From an uncultured Saprospiraceae bacterium (GTDB lineage: Bacteria; Bacteroidota; Bacteroidia; Chitinophagales; Saprospiraceae): DNA of 45,963 nucleotides. The position numbers were made by a program, and so were the translations under genes. The stretch's first letter is position 1. Each line of letters starts with the position of its first letter. The notes under the pieces are model-generated. The model ran no database searches. It had not been told where the DNA came from and worked only from the letters and a program-made list of their open reading frames with translations. The stretch is from positions 1 through 45,963 of the forward strand of contig CALLLR010000022.1 in assembly GCA_938008185.1 (NCBI GenBank), written 5' to 3'. Of this stretch, positions 1 through 9,328 are shown one piece after another.

Positions 1-202
1 TAAGCCTTCCATTTTATTTAGTAACTTTCCAGCGAGAGCCTGGCTCTTATTGGAAGCCTTTTTTGTACGTAGTTGCATACAACAAAAATTAGGCTTCCTT
101 TTTTTATTAAAAAAATGCAGAAAAAGTTACCGCACTATTGATAAAGAAGAAATTGAAAAAATTATTGGAGCTACCTTAACTAAACTTAAATACTCAATTT
201 AA
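1..202 (+). CDS. 3' end of an upstream CDS (partial at window edge), product unknown
   Basis: Frame 2 is open from base 2 to the TAA at 200-202: KPSILFSNFPARAWLLLEAFFVRSCIQQKLGFLFLLKKCRKSYRTIDKEEIEKIIGATLTKLKYSI*. The TAA overlaps the next gene's ATG (TAATG). Not in the ORF track because the start lies outside the window. Confidence 0.6.
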   Translation, partial: KPSILFSNFPARAWLLLEAFFVRSCIQQKLGFLFLLKKCRKSYRTIDKEEIEKIIGATLTKLKYSI

Positions 203-1422
203 TGCACGAATTTTCTCGCTTTTTATTTCACCCTTATTGGTTATTATTTATTTGTGCGCTCTTTTGCTCAACATGTAAAGTACAAACTGATAAAAAAACA
301 ACCCCTAGTTCTTATTTTAAGGATACTGAAAAAAGGAATTCAAGTTATTACCTAGAAGATTTTGGAGCAATTGGAGATGGAAAAACCGATGATACCCAGG
401 CCTTTTTAAAAGCGATTCAGCAATCGCAAAAAAGAACTATGGTAAATGATTTCAAGAGGGGAGGGTGGGGTGCTATTACAGCTACTGAAATTAGACTCCA
501 AGGGAATAAAACCTACCGAATCACTCGGCCTATTATTATTCCTCCAAACAAAAATATATCTTTCAGAAGTGACGCTATGGGAGGGGCAATGATTTTGTAT
601 GATGGACCAGGCAATACGGCTATCCGATTTAAAGCAAAGGGAATCAACGCTGCTGTACTTATCGATGGTATAAATTTTAAATATGGAGGCATTGAACTTA
701 TTGGATCTTTGCGTGGGAAAACACTTATTCAAAATAATCAATTTCTTCATACACGTGGACCAGGTATTAACATTATCGACCGAGAAGATGCACCATCTGA
801 AAAGAATGATACTGGTTTCGGAGTTGTACACTGGGTTTTATGGAATAACGAATTTCATTATTGTGACCAAGGTATATATGTCGATTCTAAAAGTATCCTT
901 CTAGGAACTATTAAAATCAATAAATTTCGTTTTACAACCAATGAACCAATCTATATTGATGGAACAGGAATCATCATAGAAAATAATGAATTTCTTGGTA
1001 TAAAAAATCGAAAAAATCCTTTCATTCGATTGTCTCCCAAAAATAATTATGTCGCTGAAATCAAAATTGAAAAAAATAGATTTGGATCTGAAGCATTTAC
1101 TTTTGAAGGAATAGAATATGCACCTCCTGAATCATATGTTTTAATTGATGACCATGCTAATTATATCTCTAATATTGATATTAGAGAAAATATGTTCTTC
1201 ACAAATAAAAAACATATTCAAGTTGAAAAATCTGCAAATCAGGCAATAACTATCCGCAAAAGGGTTGTTAATTTGAGTATTGAGAATAATGACTTTAAAG
1301 GGTTTAAAAAATTTATTATTAATAATGAAGCTCACATAAAAAATGGAAAATTCCTCGACAATAACATCAATTCCCAAGTAAAAATTTTTAAGAAAGAAAA
1401 TGCAGGCTTTACCAAGCAGTAA
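202..1422 (+). CDS. Right-handed beta-helix / pectate-lyase-superfamily-like lipoprotein
   Basis: N-terminal hydrophobic segment plus Cys (LLFICALFCSTCK); motif YLEDFGAIGDGKTDDTQAFLKAI typical of Pectate_lyase_3 beta-helix proteins; repeated N-rich beta-helix turns (IENNEF, IEKNRF, IRENMF). Confidence 0.75.
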   Translation: MHEFSRFLFHPYWLLFICALFCSTCKVQTDKKTTPSSYFKDTEKRNSSYYLEDFGAIGDGKTDDTQAFLKAIQQSQKRTMVNDFKRGGWGAITATEIRLQGNKTYRITRPIIIPPNKNISFRSDAMGGAMILYDGPGNTAIRFKAKGINAAVLIDGINFKYGGIELIGSLRGKTLIQNNQFLHTRGPGINIIDREDAPSEKNDTGFGVVHWVLWNNEFHYCDQGIYVDSKSILLGTIKINKFRFTTNEPIYIDGTGIIIENNEFLGIKNRKNPFIRLSPKNNYVAEIKIEKNRFGSEAFTFEGIEYAPPESYVLIDDHANYISNIDIRENMFFTNKKHIQVEKSANQAITIRKRVVNLSIENNDFKGFKKFIINNEAHIKNGKFLDNNINSQVKIFKKENAGFTKQ

Positions 1423-1605
1423 TTTTTATGATTCGTAGACAGTTTTGGAATTTGTAAAGAATTTCAATCTGGTTAATTGGAAAAATAAAATTCCATTGCC
1501 TAAATTCTTTGGAATCAACATCGCAAATAAATCAATTAGAGTCTCGAAAAACTCAAGATTTAAAAATATCTGAACACTTTTTTATTAATTAAAATATCTG
1601 CTAAA

Positions 1606-2751
1606 ATGATACCCTTATCTATCCCACACCTCGAAGGCAACGAATGGAAATACATCAAACACTGTCTTGATACTGGCTGGGTGTCTTCCGCAGGTAGTTA
1701 TGTTACCCAGTTTGAATCTATGGTCGCAGAATTTGCTGGTGCCAAATATGGTATTGCTGCTTCTAACGGAACTTCTGGACTTCACATGGCTCTTCACCTG
1801 CTCGGAATTAATCGAGACCACCATGTCATAATTCCCAATATTACCTTTATTGCTAGCGCCAACAGCGCAGTTTATACGGGGGCTACACCGATCTTTATCG
1901 ATATTGATCCACAATCTTGGCAGATGGATCTAGACTTGTTGGAAGAATTTCTAACTATAAAATGCTTTATTAATGATGCAGGATATTGCGTTTGTAAAGA
2001 AACAGAAAAAGAAATTCGAGCCATTATGCCCGTTCATGTGCTTGGAAATATCTGCGATATGGACCGCTTTATGCAAATAGTCGGAGAGAAAAATATTGAA
2101 GTAGTAGAAGATGCGAGTGAATCATTGGGTTCTTATTACAAAGGCAAACATTCTGGAGGCTTTGGGAAAATTGGCGTTTTTAGTTTTAATGGTAATAAAA
2201 TTATTACTACTGGTGGTGGTGGCGTGATCGTAACGGATGATGAAGCAACTGCTAAACGGGCCAAGCATCTGACAACCCAGGCGAAAGTAGATCCAGAAAC
2301 TTATTGGCACGATGAAATCGGATTTAATTATCGATTAGTCAATGTACTCGCCGCAATGGGCGTTGCTCAAATGGAACAATTGCCTGGATTCATCAAGAAG
2401 AAAAAATATATAGACCAATATTACCGAGAACATCTTAAGGACGTTGGTGATATTCAATTTCAAAAAGTATCATCTGTTGTAGACCCGAATTGTTGGTTGA
2501 CCACGATTCGTACTAGTCACCAAGATAAAATACTACAAGAACTCAAAAATGCTAGTATTATCGCTCGTCCTTTCTGGACCCCAATGAACCAGTTACCGAT
2601 GTTTACTGAAAGTATTTACCATACGCATCATGACCATTCAAGAGTTATTCATCAAGAGTGTTTGAGTATTCCAAGCTCTGTCAGTCTTACAGATGATCAA
2701 CTAGATCAGGTAACCCAAACTATTTCTTCCGTATTTCAAAAAGTAAATTAG
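1606..2751 (+). CDS. DegT/DnrJ/EryC1 PLP-dependent sugar aminotransferase, LegC-like
   Basis: MIPLSIPHLEGNEWKYIKHCLDTGWVSSAGSYV...NGTSGLHMALHLLGI; EDASESLGSYYKGKHSGGFGKIGVFSFNGNKIITTGGGG PLP-binding region. Confidence 0.88.
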   Translation: MIPLSIPHLEGNEWKYIKHCLDTGWVSSAGSYVTQFESMVAEFAGAKYGIAASNGTSGLHMALHLLGINRDHHVIIPNITFIASANSAVYTGATPIFIDIDPQSWQMDLDLLEEFLTIKCFINDAGYCVCKETEKEIRAIMPVHVLGNICDMDRFMQIVGEKNIEVVEDASESLGSYYKGKHSGGFGKIGVFSFNGNKIITTGGGGVIVTDDEATAKRAKHLTTQAKVDPETYWHDEIGFNYRLVNVLAAMGVAQMEQLPGFIKKKKYIDQYYREHLKDVGDIQFQKVSSVVDPNCWLTTIRTSHQDKILQELKNASIIARPFWTPMNQLPMFTESIYHTHHDHSRVIHQECLSIPSSVSLTDDQLDQVTQTISSVFQKVN

Positions 2752-2752
2752 T

Positions 2753-3964
2753 ATGTTAAATTTTAATGTTAACGAGTTTATAAAAAAACATATTACTCGT
2801 AGATCGGAAAGTATGTTTTTGGCTGATATTATAGCTAACCAAGAACGACTTGAAGAATGTATTACCGGAAAAAATATCTTGGTGATTGGTGGTGCTGGAA
2901 CCATTGGGTCGTCTTTTATAAAAGCTATTCTTCCTTTTCGTCCCGGTGAATTGTATGTAGTTGATTATAGTGAAAATGGATTAACAGAATTGACGCGAGA
3001 TTTACGTAGTGCCTACAATGACTTTATTCCTCAGACCTATATTACTTACCCCTTTGATTTTGGTAGCGAGATATTTAAAAAATTTTTCAGAAAAAATAGT
3101 TTCGATACCGTTGCTTGTTTTGCTGCTCATAAACATGTGCGTAGCGAAAAAGATCATCTTGCGATCGAAGCCATGATTCGTAATAACGTTTTTAATACAA
3201 AACAACTATTAGATCTGGCTCTTGAAAATCCACCAGAAAATTTCTTTTCCGTATCTACTGATAAAGCCGCCAACCCTGTTAACGTCATGGGAGCAAGTAA
3301 AAAGGTAATGGAAAAAGTTTTATTAGCATATACCAATGATCTAAAAATTAGTACTGCTCGATTTGCTAACGTTGCCTTCTCTAATGGAAGTCTACTATTT
3401 GGTTTTATTGAGCGAATGATGAAGCGACAGCCCATCTCTGCTCCTTCGGATGTGAAAAGATATTTTGTGTCACCAGAAGAATCTGGACAACTCTGTATGT
3501 TGGCTTGTATGCTGGGGAAAACGACGGATATCTTCTTTCCTAAATTAGATGCCACTCAGATGCTTACCTTTTCTGCCATTGCAGAAGACTTTCTTAAGAG
3601 TATTGGACTCGAACCGGATTATTGCCAGTCTGATGATGAGGCTCGGAAAAAAGCTAAAAAATGGCAGCCTGGGGATACTAAATATCCCGTCTCTTTTTTT
3701 AAAACTGATACTTCTGGTGAAAAATCTTTTGAAGAATTTTTCACCCAGAACGATACGGTAGATATGGATACCTTTACTGCCTTAGGAATTGTAAAAGATA
3801 GTGATATTCAATCTAAGACAGCGATTCTTGAAATGCTCAAAAATTTTGAAGACTTATTTGTTTCTTCAAATATCAATAAAGCTAAAGTAGTTTCATTACT
3901 AAGTGAATATCTACCTGATTTTAAACATATTGAGACCGGAAAGTCTCTAGACCAAAAAATGTAA
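2753..3964 (+). CDS. Polysaccharide biosynthesis SDR, UDP-GlcNAc 4,6-dehydratase-like (FlaA1/CapD family)
   Basis: NILVIGGAGTIGSSFIKAI Rossmann motif; AAHKHVRSEKD; STDKAANPVNVMGASKKVMEK. Confidence 0.82.
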   Translation: MLNFNVNEFIKKHITRRSESMFLADIIANQERLEECITGKNILVIGGAGTIGSSFIKAILPFRPGELYVVDYSENGLTELTRDLRSAYNDFIPQTYITYPFDFGSEIFKKFFRKNSFDTVACFAAHKHVRSEKDHLAIEAMIRNNVFNTKQLLDLALENPPENFFSVSTDKAANPVNVMGASKKVMEKVLLAYTNDLKISTARFANVAFSNGSLLFGFIERMMKRQPISAPSDVKRYFVSPEESGQLCMLACMLGKTTDIFFPKLDATQMLTFSAIAEDFLKSIGLEPDYCQSDDEARKKAKKWQPGDTKYPVSFFKTDTSGEKSFEEFFTQNDTVDMDTFTALGIVKDSDIQSKTAILEMLKNFEDLFVSSNINKAKVVSLLSEYLPDFKHIETGKSLDQKM

Positions 3965-3969
3965 GCAAC

Positions 3970-4647
3970 GTGTATAAATACATCAAAAGGTTTTTTGATT
4001 TTATCTCTTCCTTAATTGCCATTATCATTCTTTCTCCCTTTTTTATACCTATTATGATCGGTTTAAAACTAACGGGTGAGGGTCATATCTTTTACTACCA
4101 AAAAAGATTGGGATATAAAAATAATTATTTTAATATTTTTAAGTTTGCTACAATGTTAAAAGACAGTCCCAACATGGGGTCTGGTAGTATAACTGTACGT
4201 AACGATCCACGAATCACACCAATGGGAGGATTTTTACGGAAGACTAAAATAAATGAGTTGCCACAATTATTTAATGTTTTATTAGGAAGTATGAGTGTAG
4301 TGGGTCCACGACCACTTATGCAGGCAGACTTTGATGCTTATCCAAAACACGTGCAACCTAAAGTGTACGATGTAAAACCAGGAATAACTGGAATTGGGTC
4401 GGTTGTTTTTAGAGATGAGGAAAAATATTTTGACGAAAATTTAAAAGAAGATCCTAAAGTTTTTTACGAACGGGTAATTGCTCCTTACAAGGGAGAGCTA
4501 GAATTGTGGTATGCTAACAACCAATCGTTTTGGGTAGACTTAAAAATTATTTTTATAACTTTTTACTCCATTCTTGCTCCTGAAAGCGATATTGCAACTA
4601 AGGCCTTTAAAAATTTACCAGAAAAAATGATTCATGATAAAAAATGA
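3970..4647 (+). CDS. Undecaprenyl-phosphate sugar-1-phosphate transferase (bacterial sugar transferase)
   Basis: YKYIKRFFDFISSLIAIIILSPFF N-terminal membrane helix; FKFATM; LRKTKINELPQLFNVLLGSMSVVGPRPLM; KPGITGIG. GTG start. Confidence 0.9.
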   Translation: MYKYIKRFFDFISSLIAIIILSPFFIPIMIGLKLTGEGHIFYYQKRLGYKNNYFNIFKFATMLKDSPNMGSGSITVRNDPRITPMGGFLRKTKINELPQLFNVLLGSMSVVGPRPLMQADFDAYPKHVQPKVYDVKPGITGIGSVVFRDEEKYFDENLKEDPKVFYERVIAPYKGELELWYANNQSFWVDLKIIFITFYSILAPESDIATKAFKNLPEKMIHDKK

Positions 4648-5713
4648 TCAAATAAAAAAAATAGTAATCAGCAAAGATCTTAATTTGCTAGAGGCCATCA
4701 AAATTATGGATGCTGCCGATCGTAAATTGCTGATGGTGTTAGAGGCGGAAAAATTTATCGGATTACTCAGCTTAGGAGATATCCAGCGTGCATTGATTAG
4801 AAAACAAGATTTTTCGATCCCTATATCAGAAATTCTTCGTAAAGAGTTTACCGTAGCTCGGCAACAACTTACCGAGACAGCCATAAAAAAAATGATGCTA
4901 CAGCATCGAACTGAGTTTATGCCTGTGCTGGATAAAGAAGATAAATTAATAGATGTTTTATTTTGGGACGAAGTATTTGAAGAAGAGCGACAGGGAGAAA
5001 AAGAGAAAAAAGATATTCCCGTAGTAATAATGGCTGGTGGTTTTGGAACAAGGCTTCGCCCATTGACCAATATTATTCCTAAGCCACTTATTCCACTTGG
5101 CAATCAAACTATTTTAGAGGTAATCATCGAACGATTTAAAGAGTTGGGATCGCAGGATTTCTATCTTTCTGTTAACTATAAAGCGGATATGATCCGAAAT
5201 TATTTTGATGAGAAAAATAATTTAGATGTCAATATTAGCCATTTTGTAGAGGATAAACCATTGGGCACTGCGGGCAGTTTACACTTGCTTAATAATGAAA
5301 TCACGACTACTTTTTTTGTCTCAAACTGTGATATTATTATTGATCAAGATTATCGTGACATATTAGAATATCATCAAGCAAATAAAAATGAGATTACGCT
5401 CGTCTCCGTCATCAAAAACTTCAATATTCCTTACGGGACTATCGAAACAGGAGAAGGCGGATTAGTAAAATCTATGAAGGAAAAACCTACCTTTACTTTT
5501 TATATCAATGCTGGAATGTATATTTTGGAACCACATCTGATTAATGAGATTCCAAAAAATGAATTTTTTCATATTACAGACCTGATCGATAAAATAATGA
5601 AACGAGAGGGTAGAGTAGGAGTTTTTCCTGTGAGCGAAGGCGCTTGGTCAGATATCGGTGAATGGGATAAATATAAAGCAACTTTAAACAAGCTAGGACA
5701 CGAAACCTGGTAA
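4634..5713 (+). CDS. CBS-domain + nucleotidyltransferase (PtmE-like sugar-1-phosphate nucleotidyltransferase)
   Basis: N-terminal CBS pair, then VVIMAGGFGTRLRPLTNIIPKPLIPLGNQTILE; 14-nt overlap with the upstream CDS. Confidence 0.88.
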   Translation: MIKNDQIKKIVISKDLNLLEAIKIMDAADRKLLMVLEAEKFIGLLSLGDIQRALIRKQDFSIPISEILRKEFTVARQQLTETAIKKMMLQHRTEFMPVLDKEDKLIDVLFWDEVFEEERQGEKEKKDIPVVIMAGGFGTRLRPLTNIIPKPLIPLGNQTILEVIIERFKELGSQDFYLSVNYKADMIRNYFDEKNNLDVNISHFVEDKPLGTAGSLHLLNNEITTTFFVSNCDIIIDQDYRDILEYHQANKNEITLVSVIKNFNIPYGTIETGEGGLVKSMKEKPTFTFYINAGMYILEPHLINEIPKNEFFHITDLIDKIMKREGRVGVFPVSEGAWSDIGEWDKYKATLNKLGHETW

Positions 5714-5717
5714 GAAT

Positions 5718-6521
5718 ATGCTATCTAAAATTTGGAATCAGCATAGAGATATTCAGTCTCTATTCCAAAAAGATGCCTTCTTATACACGATGGGAAAAGC
5801 TGGATCAAATAGTATCTCTTACAGTCTGGAAAAAGCTGGACTCACTGTAGGAAGCAAACATTTTTTTAGCGGAGATCAGCATAATTTTTTTAACAATAAT
5901 AATCATAATTTTGCAGGTAAACTTAGAAAGAAATACGTCAAAACTTATCTAGCTAAGTTGAATCGAAAAATTAAAATAATAACTTTAGTTCGTGATCCTT
6001 TGGCTCGAAATTTATCAATGGCCTTTTTTGCACTTGAAACACTACTTTATAAAACACTTGGACCTGCAGATCAACGAAACTTAAAGGGAAATCATCTTTC
6101 ATTAAATGAAATTATTGAATTAGGTTTTATCGAACAGCTCAATCATCAAGCTCCATTTAATTGGTTTGAAGAAGAGTTTAATTATGTGCTGAACCTCGAT
6201 GTATATCATTATCCTTTTGATCAAAAAAAAGGATATACCCATATTACAAGTGGTAATGTTGAAGTATTAATTTTGAAGTTAGAAAAATTAAACATGCTGG
6301 AAGCGGTTGTTGGAGATTTTCTTAAGTTAAATTCTTTCCAGATGCTCAGTGCCAATAGAAGTGAAAATTATTGGTACGCAAGTCTTTATACAGATTTTAA
6401 AAAAGAATTTAATCCTTCTCAGGAATATCTAGATTGGATGTATCAGTCTAAGTATTGTCAACATTTTTACAGCCCCGAAGAAATAGCTGCTTTTTATCAA
6501 CGCTGGCAAAAAAATGACTGA
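5718..6521 (+). CDS. Putative capsular polysaccharide synthesis / sulfotransferase-like protein
   Basis: AFLYTMGKAGSNSISYSLEKAGL and KIITLVRDPLARNLSMAF resemble the sulfotransferase-fold capsular polysaccharide synthesis family. Confidence 0.6.
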   Translation: MLSKIWNQHRDIQSLFQKDAFLYTMGKAGSNSISYSLEKAGLTVGSKHFFSGDQHNFFNNNNHNFAGKLRKKYVKTYLAKLNRKIKIITLVRDPLARNLSMAFFALETLLYKTLGPADQRNLKGNHLSLNEIIELGFIEQLNHQAPFNWFEEEFNYVLNLDVYHYPFDQKKGYTHITSGNVEVLILKLEKLNMLEAVVGDFLKLNSFQMLSANRSENYWYASLYTDFKKEFNPSQEYLDWMYQSKYCQHFYSPEEIAAFYQRWQKND

Positions 6522-6529
6522 ATTTAAGT

Positions 6530-7540
6530 TCATAGTAGCCTTCTTCCTTTTAATAATAAGTAGGCAATGTCAACTATCCGATTGCGAGTTTTCGAAATAA
6601 CGTAAATAGATTTTTTAACACCGCCAAATTCACGAAATACTGATTCAATATTACTAGGCATGGATCCTTCAAAATCAAAACAAGCAACTTCCTTTTTTGA
6701 CTCCTTTATCATATGCCAGAATAATAAGGACATTGGATTGAAAGAAGGAATATCATGATCAATACCGCTTAGTAAATAATAAGCTTTCTTTTTGTCCTTA
6801 ACAAGGTAGGTAGCTGCTAATATTCTTTGTTCTTTGTCTACACAGAAATATATTTTTCTGAGATTACGTTTTTTGAGTTGTTGATCTAAGTTTTTTAAAA
6901 TAGCAAAATCATAAGGAGGAGTAATGTTTTTACGAGTAAATGAATTTTGGCTCAACTCAAAGAGTTTTTCTAAATTTTGGGATTCCTTTACTTCGTATTG
7001 TTGCGCTGCTTTTCTTACTTCCCATCTTCGCTTAGAACTGATATTCTGATAAAGTGTATCTAAATCCTCAGTTAAATCTATTTGATGTGTATAGTAGGAA
7101 GTCTGGTAATAATTTTTCCAATACAAAGGCTGCCAATTATTGAATTCTGGGATGAAATTTTGTCTAAAATAAGCGAATTTTTCTACTTGAGATTCTAATC
7201 CATAAATAACTTTCTGATCAAAACTATAACGACTATTAGGAGTTTTTAGATAGCTTGGATAATCAATATATATGCCTAAAAAAGGAGTCAATTGTGGATG
7301 GCGCGAAACTTTAAATCCAAGTAATTTTTCTTCATAATAAGGCCATATACCTCTAATAACACCTGTTTTATCTTTAAATAAAACAACATCCCAATTATCT
7401 ACTCCACAAACTATATCAAGCCACCAATCATAAAAAAATATGGGTAATATCTTTGAATTTAGACAATATGTACGGTATATCTGTTTATTCATCATTAACA
7501 TAGAATCAATAAAAAGGCAAAATAAGGCTTTCTTCTTCAA
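6530..7540 (-). CDS. GNAT/FemAB-like acetyltransferase
   Basis: SSKRRWEVRKAAQQYEV...AATYLVKDKKKAYYLLSGIDHDIPSFNPMSLLFWHMI; FDFEGSMPSNIESVFREFGG typical of Acetyltransf_6. Confidence 0.75.
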   Translation of the reverse strand: MKKKALFCLFIDSMLMMNKQIYRTYCLNSKILPIFFYDWWLDIVCGVDNWDVVLFKDKTGVIRGIWPYYEEKLLGFKVSRHPQLTPFLGIYIDYPSYLKTPNSRYSFDQKVIYGLESQVEKFAYFRQNFIPEFNNWQPLYWKNYYQTSYYTHQIDLTEDLDTLYQNISSKRRWEVRKAAQQYEVKESQNLEKLFELSQNSFTRKNITPPYDFAILKNLDQQLKKRNLRKIYFCVDKEQRILAATYLVKDKKKAYYLLSGIDHDIPSFNPMSLLFWHMIKESKKEVACFDFEGSMPSNIESVFREFGGVKKSIYVISKTRNRIVDIAYLLLKGRRLL

Positions 7541-7611
7541 TGTTACAAAATTGCCTCTTCAAAACCTAAAAACTAATTTTATATTCAAAATATAAAACAA
7601 AATAACTCTAA

Positions 7612-7810
7612 TCACTGGACGAGACGGAACGCACCTTTCTGGGCTACTCTTCTCAAAAGAATATGGTAGTCCGAGATGTCAAACGTCTTGCTTCCCAGCA
7701 CGATTTAGAAGCACAATGCCTCTTTTTATTATAGAGAATGCTTTTATTGTTGCTAACGATGAAAAATTGTTTATTGGATCGCTTAATCTAACCATTTCAT
7801 TTGGCTTTTA
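7612..7810 (+). pseudogene. Decayed coding fragment between divergent genes
   Basis: Frame A 7612-7734: SLDETERTFLGYSSQKNMVVRDVKRLASQHDLEAQCLFLL*. A shifted frame continues as FIIENAFIVANDEKLFIGSLNLTISFGF*. Protein-like but split by a frameshift and with no start codon. Confidence 0.35.
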
Positions 7811-7870
7811 ATTCGGATAAATGACTAATTTAATATTCGAAATTTTATTTTACTTCAAATAATATTTAAA

Positions 7871-8890
7871 ATGTTTAAAAATAAAACACTATTAATTACA
7901 GGAGGAACAGGTTCATTTGGCAATGCTGTCTTAAAACGATTTCTTGATACTGAGATCAAAGAAATCAGAATATTTAGCCGTGATGAAAAAAAACAAGATG
8001 ATATGCGTCGGAGACTTCTATCTGATAAAGTAAAATTCTTTATAGGTGATGTACGCGACATAAATAGCATAAACAACGCCATGAGAGGAGTAGATTATGT
8101 ATTTCATGCAGCTGCTTTAAAGCAGGTACCTTCTTGTGAATTTTTTCCTTTGGAAGCCGTAAAAACGAATGTGGTCGGAGCAGGTAATGTTATGGAATCG
8201 GCTATTCAACATGGAATAGAAAAAGTAGTTGTACTTAGTACCGATAAGGCCGTATACCCTATTAATGCGATGGGAATGAGTAAAGCCTTAATGGAAAAAG
8301 TGATGGTTGCAAAATCAAGAAATACTACGAAAACAATCCTCTGTGGAACAAGATACGGAAACGTAATGGCTAGTAGAGGCTCCGTTATTCCGCTTTTTGT
8401 CAATCAAATAAAAACCAATCAGTCTATCACGATTACCGATCCGAGTATGACAAGATTCATGATGACACTTGAAGACGCTGTTGATTTAGTTTTGTTTGCC
8501 TTTAATAACGCAGCACCAGGAGATATTTTTGTTCAGAAATCTCCTGCATCTACTATTGAAGATCTAGCTAAGGCGTTAAAATCATTGTACAAGAGCAATA
8601 GTCCAATTAAAATCATTGGGACGAGACATGGAGAAAAACTCTATGAATCTTTAGTGAATAAAGAAGACATGATGAAAGCGATAGATATGGGAGATTATTA
8701 CAGAGTTCCTGCTGATACCCGAGATTTAAATTATGAAAAATATTTTTCTAAGGGGGAAGAGGATGTTTCTAAGATTGAAGATTATCATTCGCACAATACT
8801 GAACGTCTCGATGTTGAAGGAACAAAAAAATTACTTTTAAAACTAGACATTATTCGAAATGATGTCGAAGTAACCTCACCTAAAGTATAA
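7871..8890 (+). CDS. capE: UDP-GlcNAc 4,6-dehydratase/5-epimerase (CapE/FnlA/WbjB-like)
   Basis: KTLLITGGTGSFGNAVLKRFL; FSRDEKKQDDMRRRL; AAALKQVPSCEFFPLEAVKTNV; followed by capF- and capG-like genes. Confidence 0.9.
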   Translation: MFKNKTLLITGGTGSFGNAVLKRFLDTEIKEIRIFSRDEKKQDDMRRRLLSDKVKFFIGDVRDINSINNAMRGVDYVFHAAALKQVPSCEFFPLEAVKTNVVGAGNVMESAIQHGIEKVVVLSTDKAVYPINAMGMSKALMEKVMVAKSRNTTKTILCGTRYGNVMASRGSVIPLFVNQIKTNQSITITDPSMTRFMMTLEDAVDLVLFAFNNAAPGDIFVQKSPASTIEDLAKALKSLYKSNSPIKIIGTRHGEKLYESLVNKEDMMKAIDMGDYYRVPADTRDLNYEKYFSKGEEDVSKIEDYHSHNTERLDVEGTKKLLLKLDIIRNDVEVTSPKV

Positions 8891-8896
8891 CTTTTT

Positions 8897-9322
8897 TTGA
8901 AGCCTTATTTAATAAAAGGAGAAAGATTTTCTGATCAAAGGGGAGCAATCACGTTTGTGAATGACTTTGATATGAGTCGAATAAAACGATTTTATTTGAT
9001 TTCTCCGGCCAATCGATCGATCGTGAGAGCATGGCAAGGGCATCAAAATGAATCGAAATGGTTTCATGTTGTATCAGGTAAATTTCTTATTAGATTGATT
9101 CAAATTGATAATTGGGACCAACCTTCTGCCTCCCTACCGGTTTCAGAATTTGTTTTATCGGTCGATGATTATTCAGTATTACATATTCCTGAAGGGTATG
9201 TAAATGGGTTTCAAATGTTGGAAAATAACTCTTCTTTGATGGTTTATTCTGATGCAAATCTGGAAACGTCTAAATTAGATGATTATCGCTTTGATCAAAA
9301 TTATTGGTTTAACTGGAAATAA
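8897..9322 (+). CDS. RmlC/WxcM-like cupin sugar epimerase/isomerase
   Basis: KGERFSDQRGAITFVNDFDMSRIKRFYLISPANRSIVRAWQGHQNESKWFHVVSGKF; TTG start. Confidence 0.72.
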   Translation: MKPYLIKGERFSDQRGAITFVNDFDMSRIKRFYLISPANRSIVRAWQGHQNESKWFHVVSGKFLIRLIQIDNWDQPSASLPVSEFVLSVDDYSVLHIPEGYVNGFQMLENNSSLMVYSDANLETSKLDDYRFDQNYWFNWK

Positions 9323-9328
9323 TAATAA

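Noticed and set aside
52-98. Inverted repeat GGAAGCCT...AGGCTTCC considered as a terminator
   Set aside because: 31-nt loop and it lies inside the open partial CDS; more likely incidental to coding sequence.
3154-3555. 133-aa minus-strand ORF
   Set aside because: Antisense to the SDR gene at 2753..3964; no family features.
4648-5103. 151-aa minus-strand ORF
   Set aside because: Antisense to the CBS-nucleotidyltransferase gene; Ser-rich shadow translation.
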